Origin: JAFGDI01 sp963662515 | Lineage (GTDB): Bacteria; Planctomycetota; Phycisphaerae; Sedimentisphaerales; SM23-30 | Assembly (NCBI GenBank): GCA_963662515.1 | Contig: OY759675.1 | Location: 3,782,001 to 3,846,000, forward strand | Direction of reading: 5' to 3' | DNA: 64,000 bases | Part shown: one piece after another, positions 1 through 8,228 of the stretch | How positions within the stretch are numbered: position 1 is the first letter of the stretch | Layout: every line of letters begins with the position of its first letter | Notes under the pieces: model-generated | The model's database searches: none | Told to the model about the DNA's origin: nothing | Seen by the model: only the letters and a program-made list of their open reading frames with translations | Position numbers and translations under genes: made by a program

Positions 1-44
1 TGATATTAGTATTATAAATTTGAATATCAGGAAAGTGCAATTAT

Positions 45-2267
45 ATGACCTCAAAAAGATTGTTTTCGCTAAGGTGTTTACTGGTAATGTTGTTAAATGT
101 CATAATGATTGGAGATGTATATGGCGACAGGGCCTCAGAGGCTCTCATTGGTCGAATATTGCCTGACCATAAAGATAAATTTCAAGTTGAGCTTATCCCG
201 TCGGTAAATGGCCAGGATGTATTTGAACTGGAATCAAGAGCTGGCCAGGTGATAATAAGAGCTAATAATGGACTGTCAGTTGGTGCCGGCCTGAACTGGT
301 ATCTGAAGTATTACTGTAAAGCTCATATCTCCTGGTGCGGAAATCAGTTATCACTACCTGACCCTTTGCCGATGGTTGCAGGCGTGGTTCGACAGGAATC
401 GCCGTATAAATATCGATATACTTTTAACTATTGTACTTATGGTTACAGTATGGCGTTCTGGGACTGGAACCGCTGGGAGCGAGAAATAGACTATATGGCA
501 TTGAACGGCATAAATCTGCCACTGGCCATAGTAGGCATGGAATGTGTTATCCGGGAGGTTTATAGAGATATGGGGCTGACAGATAGTGAGATAGATTCAT
601 TTATTTCCGGCCCTGCCTTTTTACCCTGGTTTCACATGGGTAATCTGGATGGCTGGGGCGGACCGCTGCCGGAGGATTGGTATCAGGAACAGGCAGAGCT
701 GCAAAAGCGAATATTGTCTCGTATGCGTGAGCTGGGTATGAAGGCGGTATTGCCGGGATTTGCCGGACATGTCCCGGCGGCATTAACCAGAGTCAGGCCG
801 CAAGCCAAAGTTAACCGCCTTGATTCCTGGAGCGGATTTCAGGGGACCTATGTATTGGCTCCAGATGATCCGTTATTTGGCGAGCTGGGCCGGCGATATA
901 TAAACAAACTGACCGAAATGTATGGAACAGATCATTATTATTCGGCTGACACATTTAATGAAATGGACCCACCAACGACAGACTTGTCTTATCTGAGAGA
1001 TATTTCCCATACTGTATATGATTCAATGGCCGCGGCTGACCCAGAGGCTGTTTGGGTAATGCAGGGCTGGCTGTTTTTACATAGCAATTTCTGGAAGCAG
1101 GAGCGAATTGATGCTATGCTCGGAGCGGTAGCAGATGACAAGATGATAATACTGGATCTGTTTTCGGCGGGCAAACCGCAGTGGGGTCGTACCAATGCGT
1201 ATAGCGGTAAGCCGTGGATCTGGTGCATGCTGCACAATTGGGGCGGCAAGCAGGGAATGTATGGCCGTATGAGTAAAGCGGCGGCAGACCTGCCGGGCTT
1301 ATTGCACAATGAAAAGGCTGGTAAATTAACTGGTATAGGTTCGAGCCAGGAAGGTAATGATATTAATCCGATCGTATTTGATCATTTGTTTGAACTTGGC
1401 TGGCATAATGAACCTGTTGACATTATTGACTGGACCAGAGAGTATGTGAATCGTCGCTATGGCAAGGAAGCAGCAGAAGCACAGAAGGCCTGGTCTATAT
1501 TACTTGATGAGCTTTTCACCTGTGATAATAATCGACATGGGCCCCAGGGTTCGTATCTGGCAATGCGTCCGACCTTGAACAAAGGAGGATCAGGATTTGT
1601 CAGGGCAGAGATTTTTTACGATACAAAAATGGTTCAGCAGGCATTTGGCCTGTTATTGGCGGCATCTGATGAGCTGGCCGAACAGGAGACATATCAACAT
1701 GACCTGGTTGACCTGGCCCGCCAGGTAATGAGCGATCATTCTCAAGTAATGCATGCTGAGCTGCGCAGGGCGTATCAGGCAAAAGATAGCGACGGTTTTG
1801 CCAGGGCTGCTGCAGAATATTTGCAGGCTATTAAAGACACAGATAAGCTACTGTCAACTAATAAAATGTTCCTGGCCGGTCGCTGGCTAAGTGAGGCTAC
1901 TGCCAAAGCAAAAACCGCAGAGCAGGCGAAACTATATCAATGGAACGCACGAGATCTGATAACGCTCTGGGGCGGCAAGCAAAGCACACTGCACGATTAT
2001 GCCCAGCGCCAGTACGGTGGCATGATGGGCGACTTTAACTATACCCGCTGGCAGTTGTTCTTGAATGCAGTGCACAAGTCACTTGAAACAGATCAGGTCT
2101 TTAACGAGAATGACTGTCTGGAAGTAATTGCCGACTATGAGGTGCAATGGACGCATTCAACTCAGGAATACCCAACTGAGCCGACAGGCAACCCGGTTGA
2201 GGCAGCAAGGTATATATTTGAAAAGTATGTAGAGAATCGGGGACATTCTTCACTGAATAGTAAATAA
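45..2267 (+). CDS. Secreted GH89 alpha-N-acetylglucosaminidase (NAGLU family)
   Basis: Hydrolyses terminal alpha-linked N-acetylglucosamine from glycans, as in mucin, heparan sulfate or bacterial polysaccharide breakdown. The 740-aa product starts with a signal peptide (about residues 1-27, basic then hydrophobic, ending VYG). A small alpha/beta N-terminal domain follows to about 115, then the GH89 TIM barrel (about 120-450) and a helical C-terminal domain. The two catalytic glutamates of the family fit E306 in TFNEMDPP and E436 in SSQEGND; both motifs are intact and the length is normal for GH89. The gene stands alone on this strand. A hairpin follows directly, and the next gene is convergent. 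The first 44 bases hold AGGAAAG about 14 bases before the ATG, a weak ribosome site. Export to the periplasm or outside is inferred. The family assignment is firm; the natural substrate is not known. Confidence 0.93.
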   Translation: MTSKRLFSLRCLLVMLLNVIMIGDVYGDRASEALIGRILPDHKDKFQVELIPSVNGQDVFELESRAGQVIIRANNGLSVGAGLNWYLKYYCKAHISWCGNQLSLPDPLPMVAGVVRQESPYKYRYTFNYCTYGYSMAFWDWNRWEREIDYMALNGINLPLAIVGMECVIREVYRDMGLTDSEIDSFISGPAFLPWFHMGNLDGWGGPLPEDWYQEQAELQKRILSRMRELGMKAVLPGFAGHVPAALTRVRPQAKVNRLDSWSGFQGTYVLAPDDPLFGELGRRYINKLTEMYGTDHYYSADTFNEMDPPTTDLSYLRDISHTVYDSMAAADPEAVWVMQGWLFLHSNFWKQERIDAMLGAVADDKMIILDLFSAGKPQWGRTNAYSGKPWIWCMLHNWGGKQGMYGRMSKAAADLPGLLHNEKAGKLTGIGSSQEGNDINPIVFDHLFELGWHNEPVDIIDWTREYVNRRYGKEAAEAQKAWSILLDELFTCDNNRHGPQGSYLAMRPTLNKGGSGFVRAEIFYDTKMVQQAFGLLLAASDELAEQETYQHDLVDLARQVMSDHSQVMHAELRRAYQAKDSDGFARAAAEYLQAIKDTDKLLSTNKMFLAGRWLSEATAKAKTAEQAKLYQWNARDLITLWGGKQSTLHDYAQRQYGGMMGDFNYTRWQLFLNAVHKSLETDQVFNENDCLEVIADYEVQWTHSTQEYPTEPTGNPVEAARYIFEKYVENRGHSSLNSK

Positions 2268-2277
2268 AAAACAGATT

Positions 2278-2309
2278 AGCAGGGACACATAATTATATGC
2301 GTCCCTGCT
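2278..2309. terminator. Hairpin between convergent genes, probable terminator
   Basis: Arms 2278-2290 and 2297-2309 pair with a single mismatch around a six-base AATTAT loop. The hairpin lies 10 bases after the GH89 stop codon and ahead of the convergent deacetylase stop. There is only a short T-rich stretch after it, so termination is inferred from position. The same hairpin design, differing at a few bases, recurs at 61753-61790 after the large hybrid kinase gene. Confidence 0.6.
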
Positions 2310-2349
2310 TTGCATATACAGACCTGATGTGAAGCATAAACTAAAAAGC

Positions 2350-4107
2350 TCATGCATTTCTGCTTTTAATCAGCTTACTGTTTATGTCCAGCAGTCCTTT
2401 GGCAAAGGCATTAAAGAAAGCAGCTGAGCCTGTTTTGAGATTACGAATATTGTACCCCCCTTCCTGAACGACGAGAGTTGGTTTATTGATGCCCGATAGT
2501 AGCATGCCAACCTTTCTCATAGATTCGGTAGTAAGGGCAAATGAGCCGGTAGGGTCCCCTTTCATTATGTCAAAACCAGTTGACACCACCAGAAATACCG
2601 GGTCGAATTGTTTTATCTTACTAACGGCTTTATTGATGGCTTTAAGATAAATCTCTTCGCCTGCATTTTCGTTCAGGGGCAGGTTGACATTGAAGCCCTG
2701 CCCTGACCCTTCGCCAGTTTCATCGGCAAAACCCGAGAAATAGGGGTAAGCAATATTGGGGTGTCCGTGCAACGAGATGGTAAGCACATCAGCTCGCTGA
2801 TAGAAAATATCCTGGGTGCCATTACCATGATGGAAATCGATATCGAGTATTGCCACTTTTCCGTATTGACTGAGATAGTTTGCGGCAATAGCGGCATTAT
2901 TGAAGTAGCAGAAACCGCCAAAGGTTCTGCGTTCTGCATGGTGACCGGGTGGCCGACATAGTGCATAAGCCAGAGGGTAACCATAAAGCAGCATGTCAGC
3001 AGCGGTCATAGCAATATTGATAGCTTCGCGAGCTGCGATATAAGCATTCTTATCAAGAGGGGTGAAAGTGTCAATGCAGTAGTATCCAGCTCTAACAGCC
3101 ATGTCTTTTGGTTTGCGATCTGGCCTTCTGATAGGGAAAACATAGGGATAAGTTGGCGTTTTACTGCTGAGCTTTTCGCATACAGCTTTGAGATAGTTGA
3201 CAAAGTCTTTGTCATGTACTGCAATAGCATGGCTCATGGGGTATGGTTTTGGGGTAACAGTCTCAAACAGGCCGGTAGCCAAAAGACTTTTACTGATAGT
3301 TGAAACTCGTACCGGTTTCTCAAAATACCCACGATCATGCACATGATGGATAGTATGCTTATCTGAATAGACTATAGTAAAGACTTTTGAAAGCCGAGGG
3401 TTTACCGGCGGGGTGATAGTATTTTTAATATATTTTGGTTCGCGGAACTTTACCGGATTGTCGATTACTGATTCGACTACCTGCTCAATATAGTCTGAGG
3501 TTACAATGTCACTATACTTGTATTTGAGTATGGCGCGAAATACGGCCCGGCACAAACTGCGTTTCAGGGGTTCTTTTCGGTCAAGACTGTCATAGACCAG
3601 ATACGGTGCTGGCCAGTCGCCAATGGGAGTTTCATATTCGGTATTGATTATCGGATATGCCCCATAGTTTTCATAAAAGCGGAGGCGTCGCTGATTTTCT
3701 TTGAGCATATCTTTGTCTTTAACTACCGCCGGGTCATCTGGCAATACTTCATAGAACAAACCCTGGCAATTAGTCATTTTAAGATAGTCGCGAGTGGCTT
3801 CATATAGTACGCCGCCAGTTCCACTGCCTTGCATCTCAGGCCTCACCGCCATAAAGTCGAGGAAGGCAACCCGCACACTGGGAAAGATCATAAACAAAGA
3901 AAAACCTTTAACTTCGCCGGCAGAGCTTTCGCTTACCAGTAGGATAGTTGTATAGCCAAACTTGATCGAGTCATTGAGCAGGTCAGGTATTTTCTCAGCG
4001 TAATCTGCTACAGCCGAGAAGTTCTGGCGGAATATTTCCTGTACCTGGCTGATACGGTTTTTCTCAACTGGTAGCACGGTTCGATATATTCTGGATATTT
4101 TTATCAT
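2350..4107 (-). CDS. GNAT acetyltransferase fused to histone deacetylase-family amidohydrolase
   Basis: A 585-aa two-domain protein. Residues about 1-170 form a GNAT N-acetyltransferase, with the acetyl-CoA loop QGSGTGG after the strand VAFLDFMAV. Residues about 245-575 form a class II HDAC/acetylpolyamine amidohydrolase domain with a complete active site: the histidine pair in RPPGHHAE (H389, H390), zinc ligands in DIDFHHGNG (D424, H426), a third aspartate in GFDIMKGDP and the catalytic tyrosine in EGGYN. Known relatives remove acetyl groups from polyamines, acetoin-type substrates or protein lysines. Here an acetylating and a deacetylating activity sit in one chain. AGGTGAGA lies just before the ATG. 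It is the last gene of a minus-strand operon after the SLC12-like permease (30-base gap). The substrate cannot be read from sequence; polyamine, amino-sugar or lysine side chains are all possible. Confidence 0.88.
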   Translation of the reverse strand: MIKISRIYRTVLPVEKNRISQVQEIFRQNFSAVADYAEKIPDLLNDSIKFGYTTILLVSESSAGEVKGFSLFMIFPSVRVAFLDFMAVRPEMQGSGTGGVLYEATRDYLKMTNCQGLFYEVLPDDPAVVKDKDMLKENQRRLRFYENYGAYPIINTEYETPIGDWPAPYLVYDSLDRKEPLKRSLCRAVFRAILKYKYSDIVTSDYIEQVVESVIDNPVKFREPKYIKNTITPPVNPRLSKVFTIVYSDKHTIHHVHDRGYFEKPVRVSTISKSLLATGLFETVTPKPYPMSHAIAVHDKDFVNYLKAVCEKLSSKTPTYPYVFPIRRPDRKPKDMAVRAGYYCIDTFTPLDKNAYIAAREAINIAMTAADMLLYGYPLAYALCRPPGHHAERRTFGGFCYFNNAAIAANYLSQYGKVAILDIDFHHGNGTQDIFYQRADVLTISLHGHPNIAYPYFSGFADETGEGSGQGFNVNLPLNENAGEEIYLKAINKAVSKIKQFDPVFLVVSTGFDIMKGDPTGSFALTTESMRKVGMLLSGINKPTLVVQEGGYNIRNLKTGSAAFFNAFAKGLLDINSKLIKSRNA

Positions 4108-4137
4108 ATTCTCACCTGGGTTGTTGCGAGTGCGGCA

Positions 4138-6318
4138 TTATACTTCTATCGACATATCTCCATTGCTATATACAAATAAAACTCTGGGGATATTAGCGGT
4201 TATTTCTTCGAGTTTTTCCAATGTGTTTTCTGGATTAAGCGTAGGGTCTGGCAGTCCAAGTATACTGAGACATGCATTAGTACTTTCTCTTTGCAGACAT
4301 TGACTGAAATCATCAGATATAAATACGGTTATTTCTGCGTTTATGCGGGCAGCTGAGGTCAATTCGCTGAGGTAGTTTTCTGTATTTTCTTTACCAGCTG
4401 GATCTTTTATCGCTCTTATGAGCCTGATCTTTCTCTGCCGCCAGTCAATATTACTCTTAAGCAGATGTGCAAGTAAGAGCATGAGAGTGCCGTTACTTTG
4501 GCCCAGCCACCAGACATCGATAGTGCCGTTTGACAGTACCGGCTTATTCTGGGATTCTGAACTGATCTTGAGCAGAGCAATGCTTTTACCCAGAGAAATA
4601 GCATTTCTAATAGAATTAGTTACTTCTTTTTTTTCATCTTCGTTCTGAGGCCAGTTGAAGATAATGAGGTTGGGTTTAAGGGCGCCAATGCCGCAACATT
4701 GGATAAGTGACAATATGCCCTGTTCGGTATTATCGGCTATGGTTACAGCAGGGAAAGCATCAAGAGCATTGTCAGCGATCTTCTTTCGCAGCATTCGCAA
4801 AGCTCTGCCGTGTTTTTCCAGGGCATCTTCTGCCTCTGTGGTAATTACCTGTCCCAGCAGGAAAAGACCATTCTTCCCTGTCAAGCCGCGGGCCAGGGTA
4901 AGAGCTTCAAGGTCTTGTTCTCGATGCATTTCAAAAGCGAGAATAGCCGGCCGCCAGTTTTTAGGATGATATTTTTCCATTTCCAGCATTAGCAGGTTTC
5001 TTCTTACCCGCTCCAGAGCGGCTCCGCTTTTGACATCGCCCCAGTTAGACTCTATCTCTTTTTTAGCCAGATAATGATAAATAGCGATCATAGTTATAAT
5101 TGCAACAATAGCCCACACAGCGTCAATAAGGAGCATTGTACCCACACAAAGCAATGCTCCGGCCAGCGAGATAGACCAGTGTTTGACCTTGAAGGTCGGC
5201 CTGTAGCTGGGATTGCCGCTGATATGTTCCTGGAAGGCAGCAAAGTTCAGGGCTCCATAGGTTATCATGAAAAACATTGTAATGATCGGGGCGATATGGT
5301 TGAGGTCGCCTATAAATATGCCAGCCTGAGCAATGAAGAAGGTCAGAATAGTTGCTCTGCGGGGCTCGCCTGTTCTTTTGCTGCCTGGAATGAAAAAGTT
5401 GAGTATAGGAAAAAAGCGGTCCCGCGCCATAGCTTGAAGTATGCGTGGGGCTCCCATCATACTGCCCAGAGCTGAGGAGATAGTGGCAGCATATATGCCA
5501 GCTATGATCAGGGGAGAATAGAAGGAAATATTTGATACTATCATAGAGTTGCCCAGCAGAGCTTCACGATCAGAACAGCTGCCAAGTATGATGGCAAAAA
5601 CAGTGTAAACTATAGCAGTCGCCAATATAGACAACAGAGTGCCTTTAGGTATGGAGTGAGCCGGGGTTGCCAGATCGCCAGACATATTTGCACCGGCCAT
5701 TATGCCGGTTGCAGCTGGGAAGAACAGGGCAAACATAGTCCAGATATTATGGCTCTCGCTATATTGCGGCCAGAAGTTGCTGTACATAAGATTCTGATCA
5801 AAATTTTGTACTCCGCCAATAACAAATGACAATATCGAAGCACCAAGAACAGCCAATATGAAATATTGTATCTTAATAGTCCATGCTGCCCCAATGTAAA
5901 TGCAGACAAAAACAACAAAGTTTACCAGAGAGGCAGTGAGCAGGAAATTATCTGCAACCTGTGCATATCTGGAACTGAGAGCTTCAGTAAAACCTATTAT
6001 GTATAAAGCAACTGAAATAGCCTGCGAAAAAAAGAAAACCAGACCGATAGCTCCGCCAAACTCAACACCCAGCGAACGGCTGATAATATAGTAAGCACCA
6101 CCGCCTTTGACACGGGTGTTAGTGGCAATAGCTGCAAGCGACAGGGTCGTAAGGGTGGTGATAGCTTTGGCCATGAGGATGATGAGCAAACCGTGTAATA
6201 TGCCGGAGTTGCCGATAACCTGACCAAAACGCAGGAACATTATTACACCAAGAATGGTCAGGGTGCAGGGAGTGAATACTCCGCCAAAAGTACCAAATTT
6301 ATTTTTTTTATCTTCCAT
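4138..6318 (-). CDS. SLC12-type cation-chloride cotransporter / amino acid permease (APC superfamily)
   Basis: A 726-aa inner-membrane transporter. The N-terminus (GTFGGVFTPCTLTILGVIMF) and the glycine-rich stretch VKGGGAYYIISRSLG match the first and third transmembrane regions of bacterial SLC12/Na-K-Cl cotransporter relatives of the APC superfamily. About 12 hydrophobic segments lie within residues 15-420. A soluble C-terminal domain of some 300 residues follows, as in SLC12 proteins. The substrate is uncertain: bacterial members carry amino acids, polyamines or K+/Cl-. The start codon lies a few bases after the stop of the upstream GH99-like gene with no Shine-Dalgarno, which suggests translational coupling. 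The permease may import the amine or amino acid handled by the downstream acetyltransferase-deacetylase; that link is inferred from gene order only. Confidence 0.87.
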   Translation of the reverse strand: MEDKKNKFGTFGGVFTPCTLTILGVIMFLRFGQVIGNSGILHGLLIILMAKAITTLTTLSLAAIATNTRVKGGGAYYIISRSLGVEFGGAIGLVFFFSQAISVALYIIGFTEALSSRYAQVADNFLLTASLVNFVVFVCIYIGAAWTIKIQYFILAVLGASILSFVIGGVQNFDQNLMYSNFWPQYSESHNIWTMFALFFPAATGIMAGANMSGDLATPAHSIPKGTLLSILATAIVYTVFAIILGSCSDREALLGNSMIVSNISFYSPLIIAGIYAATISSALGSMMGAPRILQAMARDRFFPILNFFIPGSKRTGEPRRATILTFFIAQAGIFIGDLNHIAPIITMFFMITYGALNFAAFQEHISGNPSYRPTFKVKHWSISLAGALLCVGTMLLIDAVWAIVAIITMIAIYHYLAKKEIESNWGDVKSGAALERVRRNLLMLEMEKYHPKNWRPAILAFEMHREQDLEALTLARGLTGKNGLFLLGQVITTEAEDALEKHGRALRMLRKKIADNALDAFPAVTIADNTEQGILSLIQCCGIGALKPNLIIFNWPQNEDEKKEVTNSIRNAISLGKSIALLKISSESQNKPVLSNGTIDVWWLGQSNGTLMLLLAHLLKSNIDWRQRKIRLIRAIKDPAGKENTENYLSELTSAARINAEITVFISDDFSQCLQRESTNACLSILGLPDPTLNPENTLEKLEEITANIPRVLFVYSNGDMSIEV

Positions 6319-6323
6319 GATTA

Positions 6324-7604
6324 TTACTTTAGTGTTGGTTGTGGGTTTAGTGGCATTTCGCCTCTGAGCATTTTGCCGATCAGGCCGGTAAGGCTGAGAT
6401 AATGATCTGAGGGCAATCCTTCGTAGCTGCAGAATGGAGAATCGCCGACTGGCGGGTTATTAGTACATTTCAAAATCGCAGTGCCCTCATCGACCTCATC
6501 GAACATGGCTATGTAGAGCATGCCGGCGTGAGCGTCCTTTATGGCCTTGTATGCCTGATGCCATAGAAATGCCCCGCCCTGCCTGGGTATCTGGTTCAGT
6601 TTCGACTGCCCTTTTTGCAGATTATGCCAACTGAAACCAGGAAAGATGACCGGCAGATAATCCAGCCCTTTTCCCCGGCACCATTGCACATCCTTACACC
6701 AGACATTATTACAATAATTATCCAGCTCGCTGGTATTCTCACTGCCGTAGCGGCCAACAGACCAGGGACTGAGTATATCGGCTTTAGCAAAAACTTCAAG
6801 CCGGTCCGGGTCAGTGACGCAATCACGACCGCCTTCACGCCAGTAGCTGGGTATGCCGATCATTACAGTACAGCCGCCATAGTCAGGATCATTCTTGAAA
6901 TAGTCTATCAGCTCACTGCATTGGGCCAGAGTGTATTTACGACCATCATTAAAGCCTATGCCCCAAAGGGCAACAACCGGCTTGCCTTTATGATGTAAAT
7001 AACTACGGTCGGTTTTATCTTTTATCACCTTCAGGTCATTGACAAGGTGTTTCCAGTCATTACGAACCCGATCGACCTGATCTTCGCCCAGACCCGAAAG
7101 ATCATACATAACAGCCCACGCTCGTTCATATTGATTTGCACCCTTGCGGCAGTTTCTTAATACACCGTCACGCCAGTTGAGCTGAGCTGAACCGGGATTA
7201 GTTTCAGTTATGAACCGTTGGAGGAAGACACCATCTATGCCATAATGGGCCATCCAGCTAAAGTGTCGCATTATTGTCTTTTCATTAGCTGAACTAAAGA
7301 CATAAGCCTGACTGCCATCAGGATAACGAAACTCTGTAGAGTAACATTCTTCCCGGGAATATTCACTCATGTCAGGCCAAAAGTCAATAGAGCATGAGCC
7401 CGGCTGAAATGTATTGCTGCCTGTGCCCCAGTGTGTCCAGCCCAGGTTAGCACCATCCCCAGGACAGGTGAACCAGCCCTGATAACCACACATAACTGTT
7501 TTGGCCAAACTGGTATAAAACGGCCCATCAGTCTCCTGTGCCTGGCACAATAGATTTGCAAAGGATAATACGAGCAAATATAAAAGTTTTGGGCAAACAT
7601 TCAC
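6324..7604 (-). CDS. Secreted glycoside hydrolase, GH71/GH99-like
   Basis: Resembles the GH71/GH99-like family (alpha-glucanase / endo-alpha-mannosidase fold), often found in glycan-degrading planctomycetes and Bacteroidetes. Supporting motifs are YQGWFTCPGDG near the N-terminus, HYGIDGVFLQRF at the barrel core and FDEVDEGTA near the C-terminus, which carries the acidic pair typical of this group. I chose the GTG at 7604 rather than the ATG at 7631: AGGAG sits 11 bases upstream of the GTG, and the product then begins directly with a signal peptide (NVCPKLLYLLVLSFANLLC). This gives 426 aa. First gene of a three-gene minus-strand operon with the permease and the acetyltransferase-deacetylase. 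Probably acts outside the cytoplasm; the exact linkage cleaved is unknown. Confidence 0.8.
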   Translation of the reverse strand: MNVCPKLLYLLVLSFANLLCQAQETDGPFYTSLAKTVMCGYQGWFTCPGDGANLGWTHWGTGSNTFQPGSCSIDFWPDMSEYSREECYSTEFRYPDGSQAYVFSSANEKTIMRHFSWMAHYGIDGVFLQRFITETNPGSAQLNWRDGVLRNCRKGANQYERAWAVMYDLSGLGEDQVDRVRNDWKHLVNDLKVIKDKTDRSYLHHKGKPVVALWGIGFNDGRKYTLAQCSELIDYFKNDPDYGGCTVMIGIPSYWREGGRDCVTDPDRLEVFAKADILSPWSVGRYGSENTSELDNYCNNVWCKDVQWCRGKGLDYLPVIFPGFSWHNLQKGQSKLNQIPRQGGAFLWHQAYKAIKDAHAGMLYIAMFDEVDEGTAILKCTNNPPVGDSPFCSYEGLPSDHYLSLTGLIGKMLRGEMPLNPQPTLK

Positions 7605-8228
7605 GGTCTTTTTATCTCCTGAGAATGTCAAGCGATCTTGGTTTTACTTATAAGTCCGAACAGTCACAGCGTTTATCATAATACCGGTTAGACTGCATTG
7701 CAAGAAATGAATCATTATGAAAATAATCTCTATAGCCGCTAATGCCAACTTTCGCAGTTATTCAGGCTCGAAAACCTCAAATAATCAACCTACATTTTTT
7801 AGAACACGCTGACCAATTGACCGGAATCGGTCCAGAAAACCACTTTCATACCTAACTCCTTAAATAGTAATAACTAAAAACTATCTTCAGCAATAATATA
7901 TATAAAAATGTTTTTTTAACACAATATCTTGTTAACGATTTTCCTCATTTTTCAATATTAATGGCGAGCAAGGAGTCTTTTTTTCTTTAATTGACTTGTA
8001 ATTAGTATTACTAAACCCTTTGGTCGTACCAGATACGGACAAAAGGTGTTTACTTTGTTTTAAGTTATTTATTTACAGACTGTTATAACTTATTAAAACA
8101 GGCCAAATTCTGGAGGGTAGGCATGAAATAAAATGATGGTATTGGTTATAAGGTTGAGGTTATAGAAAAAAGGTACTGAACGGTTTATGACTGAAGTTAG
8201 GTCATTATTATCAATTAAAAAAGGAAAA
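7605..8228. other. Divergent intergenic region
   Basis: About 620 bases between divergently transcribed secreted-protein genes; it should hold both promoters. It is AT-rich. I see one short dyad, GACCG-GAAT-CGGTC at 7819-7832, that could be an operator upstream of the GH99-like operon, but nothing confirms it. No riboswitch, tRNA or convincing small gene was found. Confidence 0.4.

Noticed and set aside
8073..8100. Possible dif site (11-6-11 arrangement ending TTATTAAAACA)
   Set aside because: The XerD-like half is only a partial match and the XerC half (TTACAGACTGT) is poor. Suggested itself only because of the skew switch.
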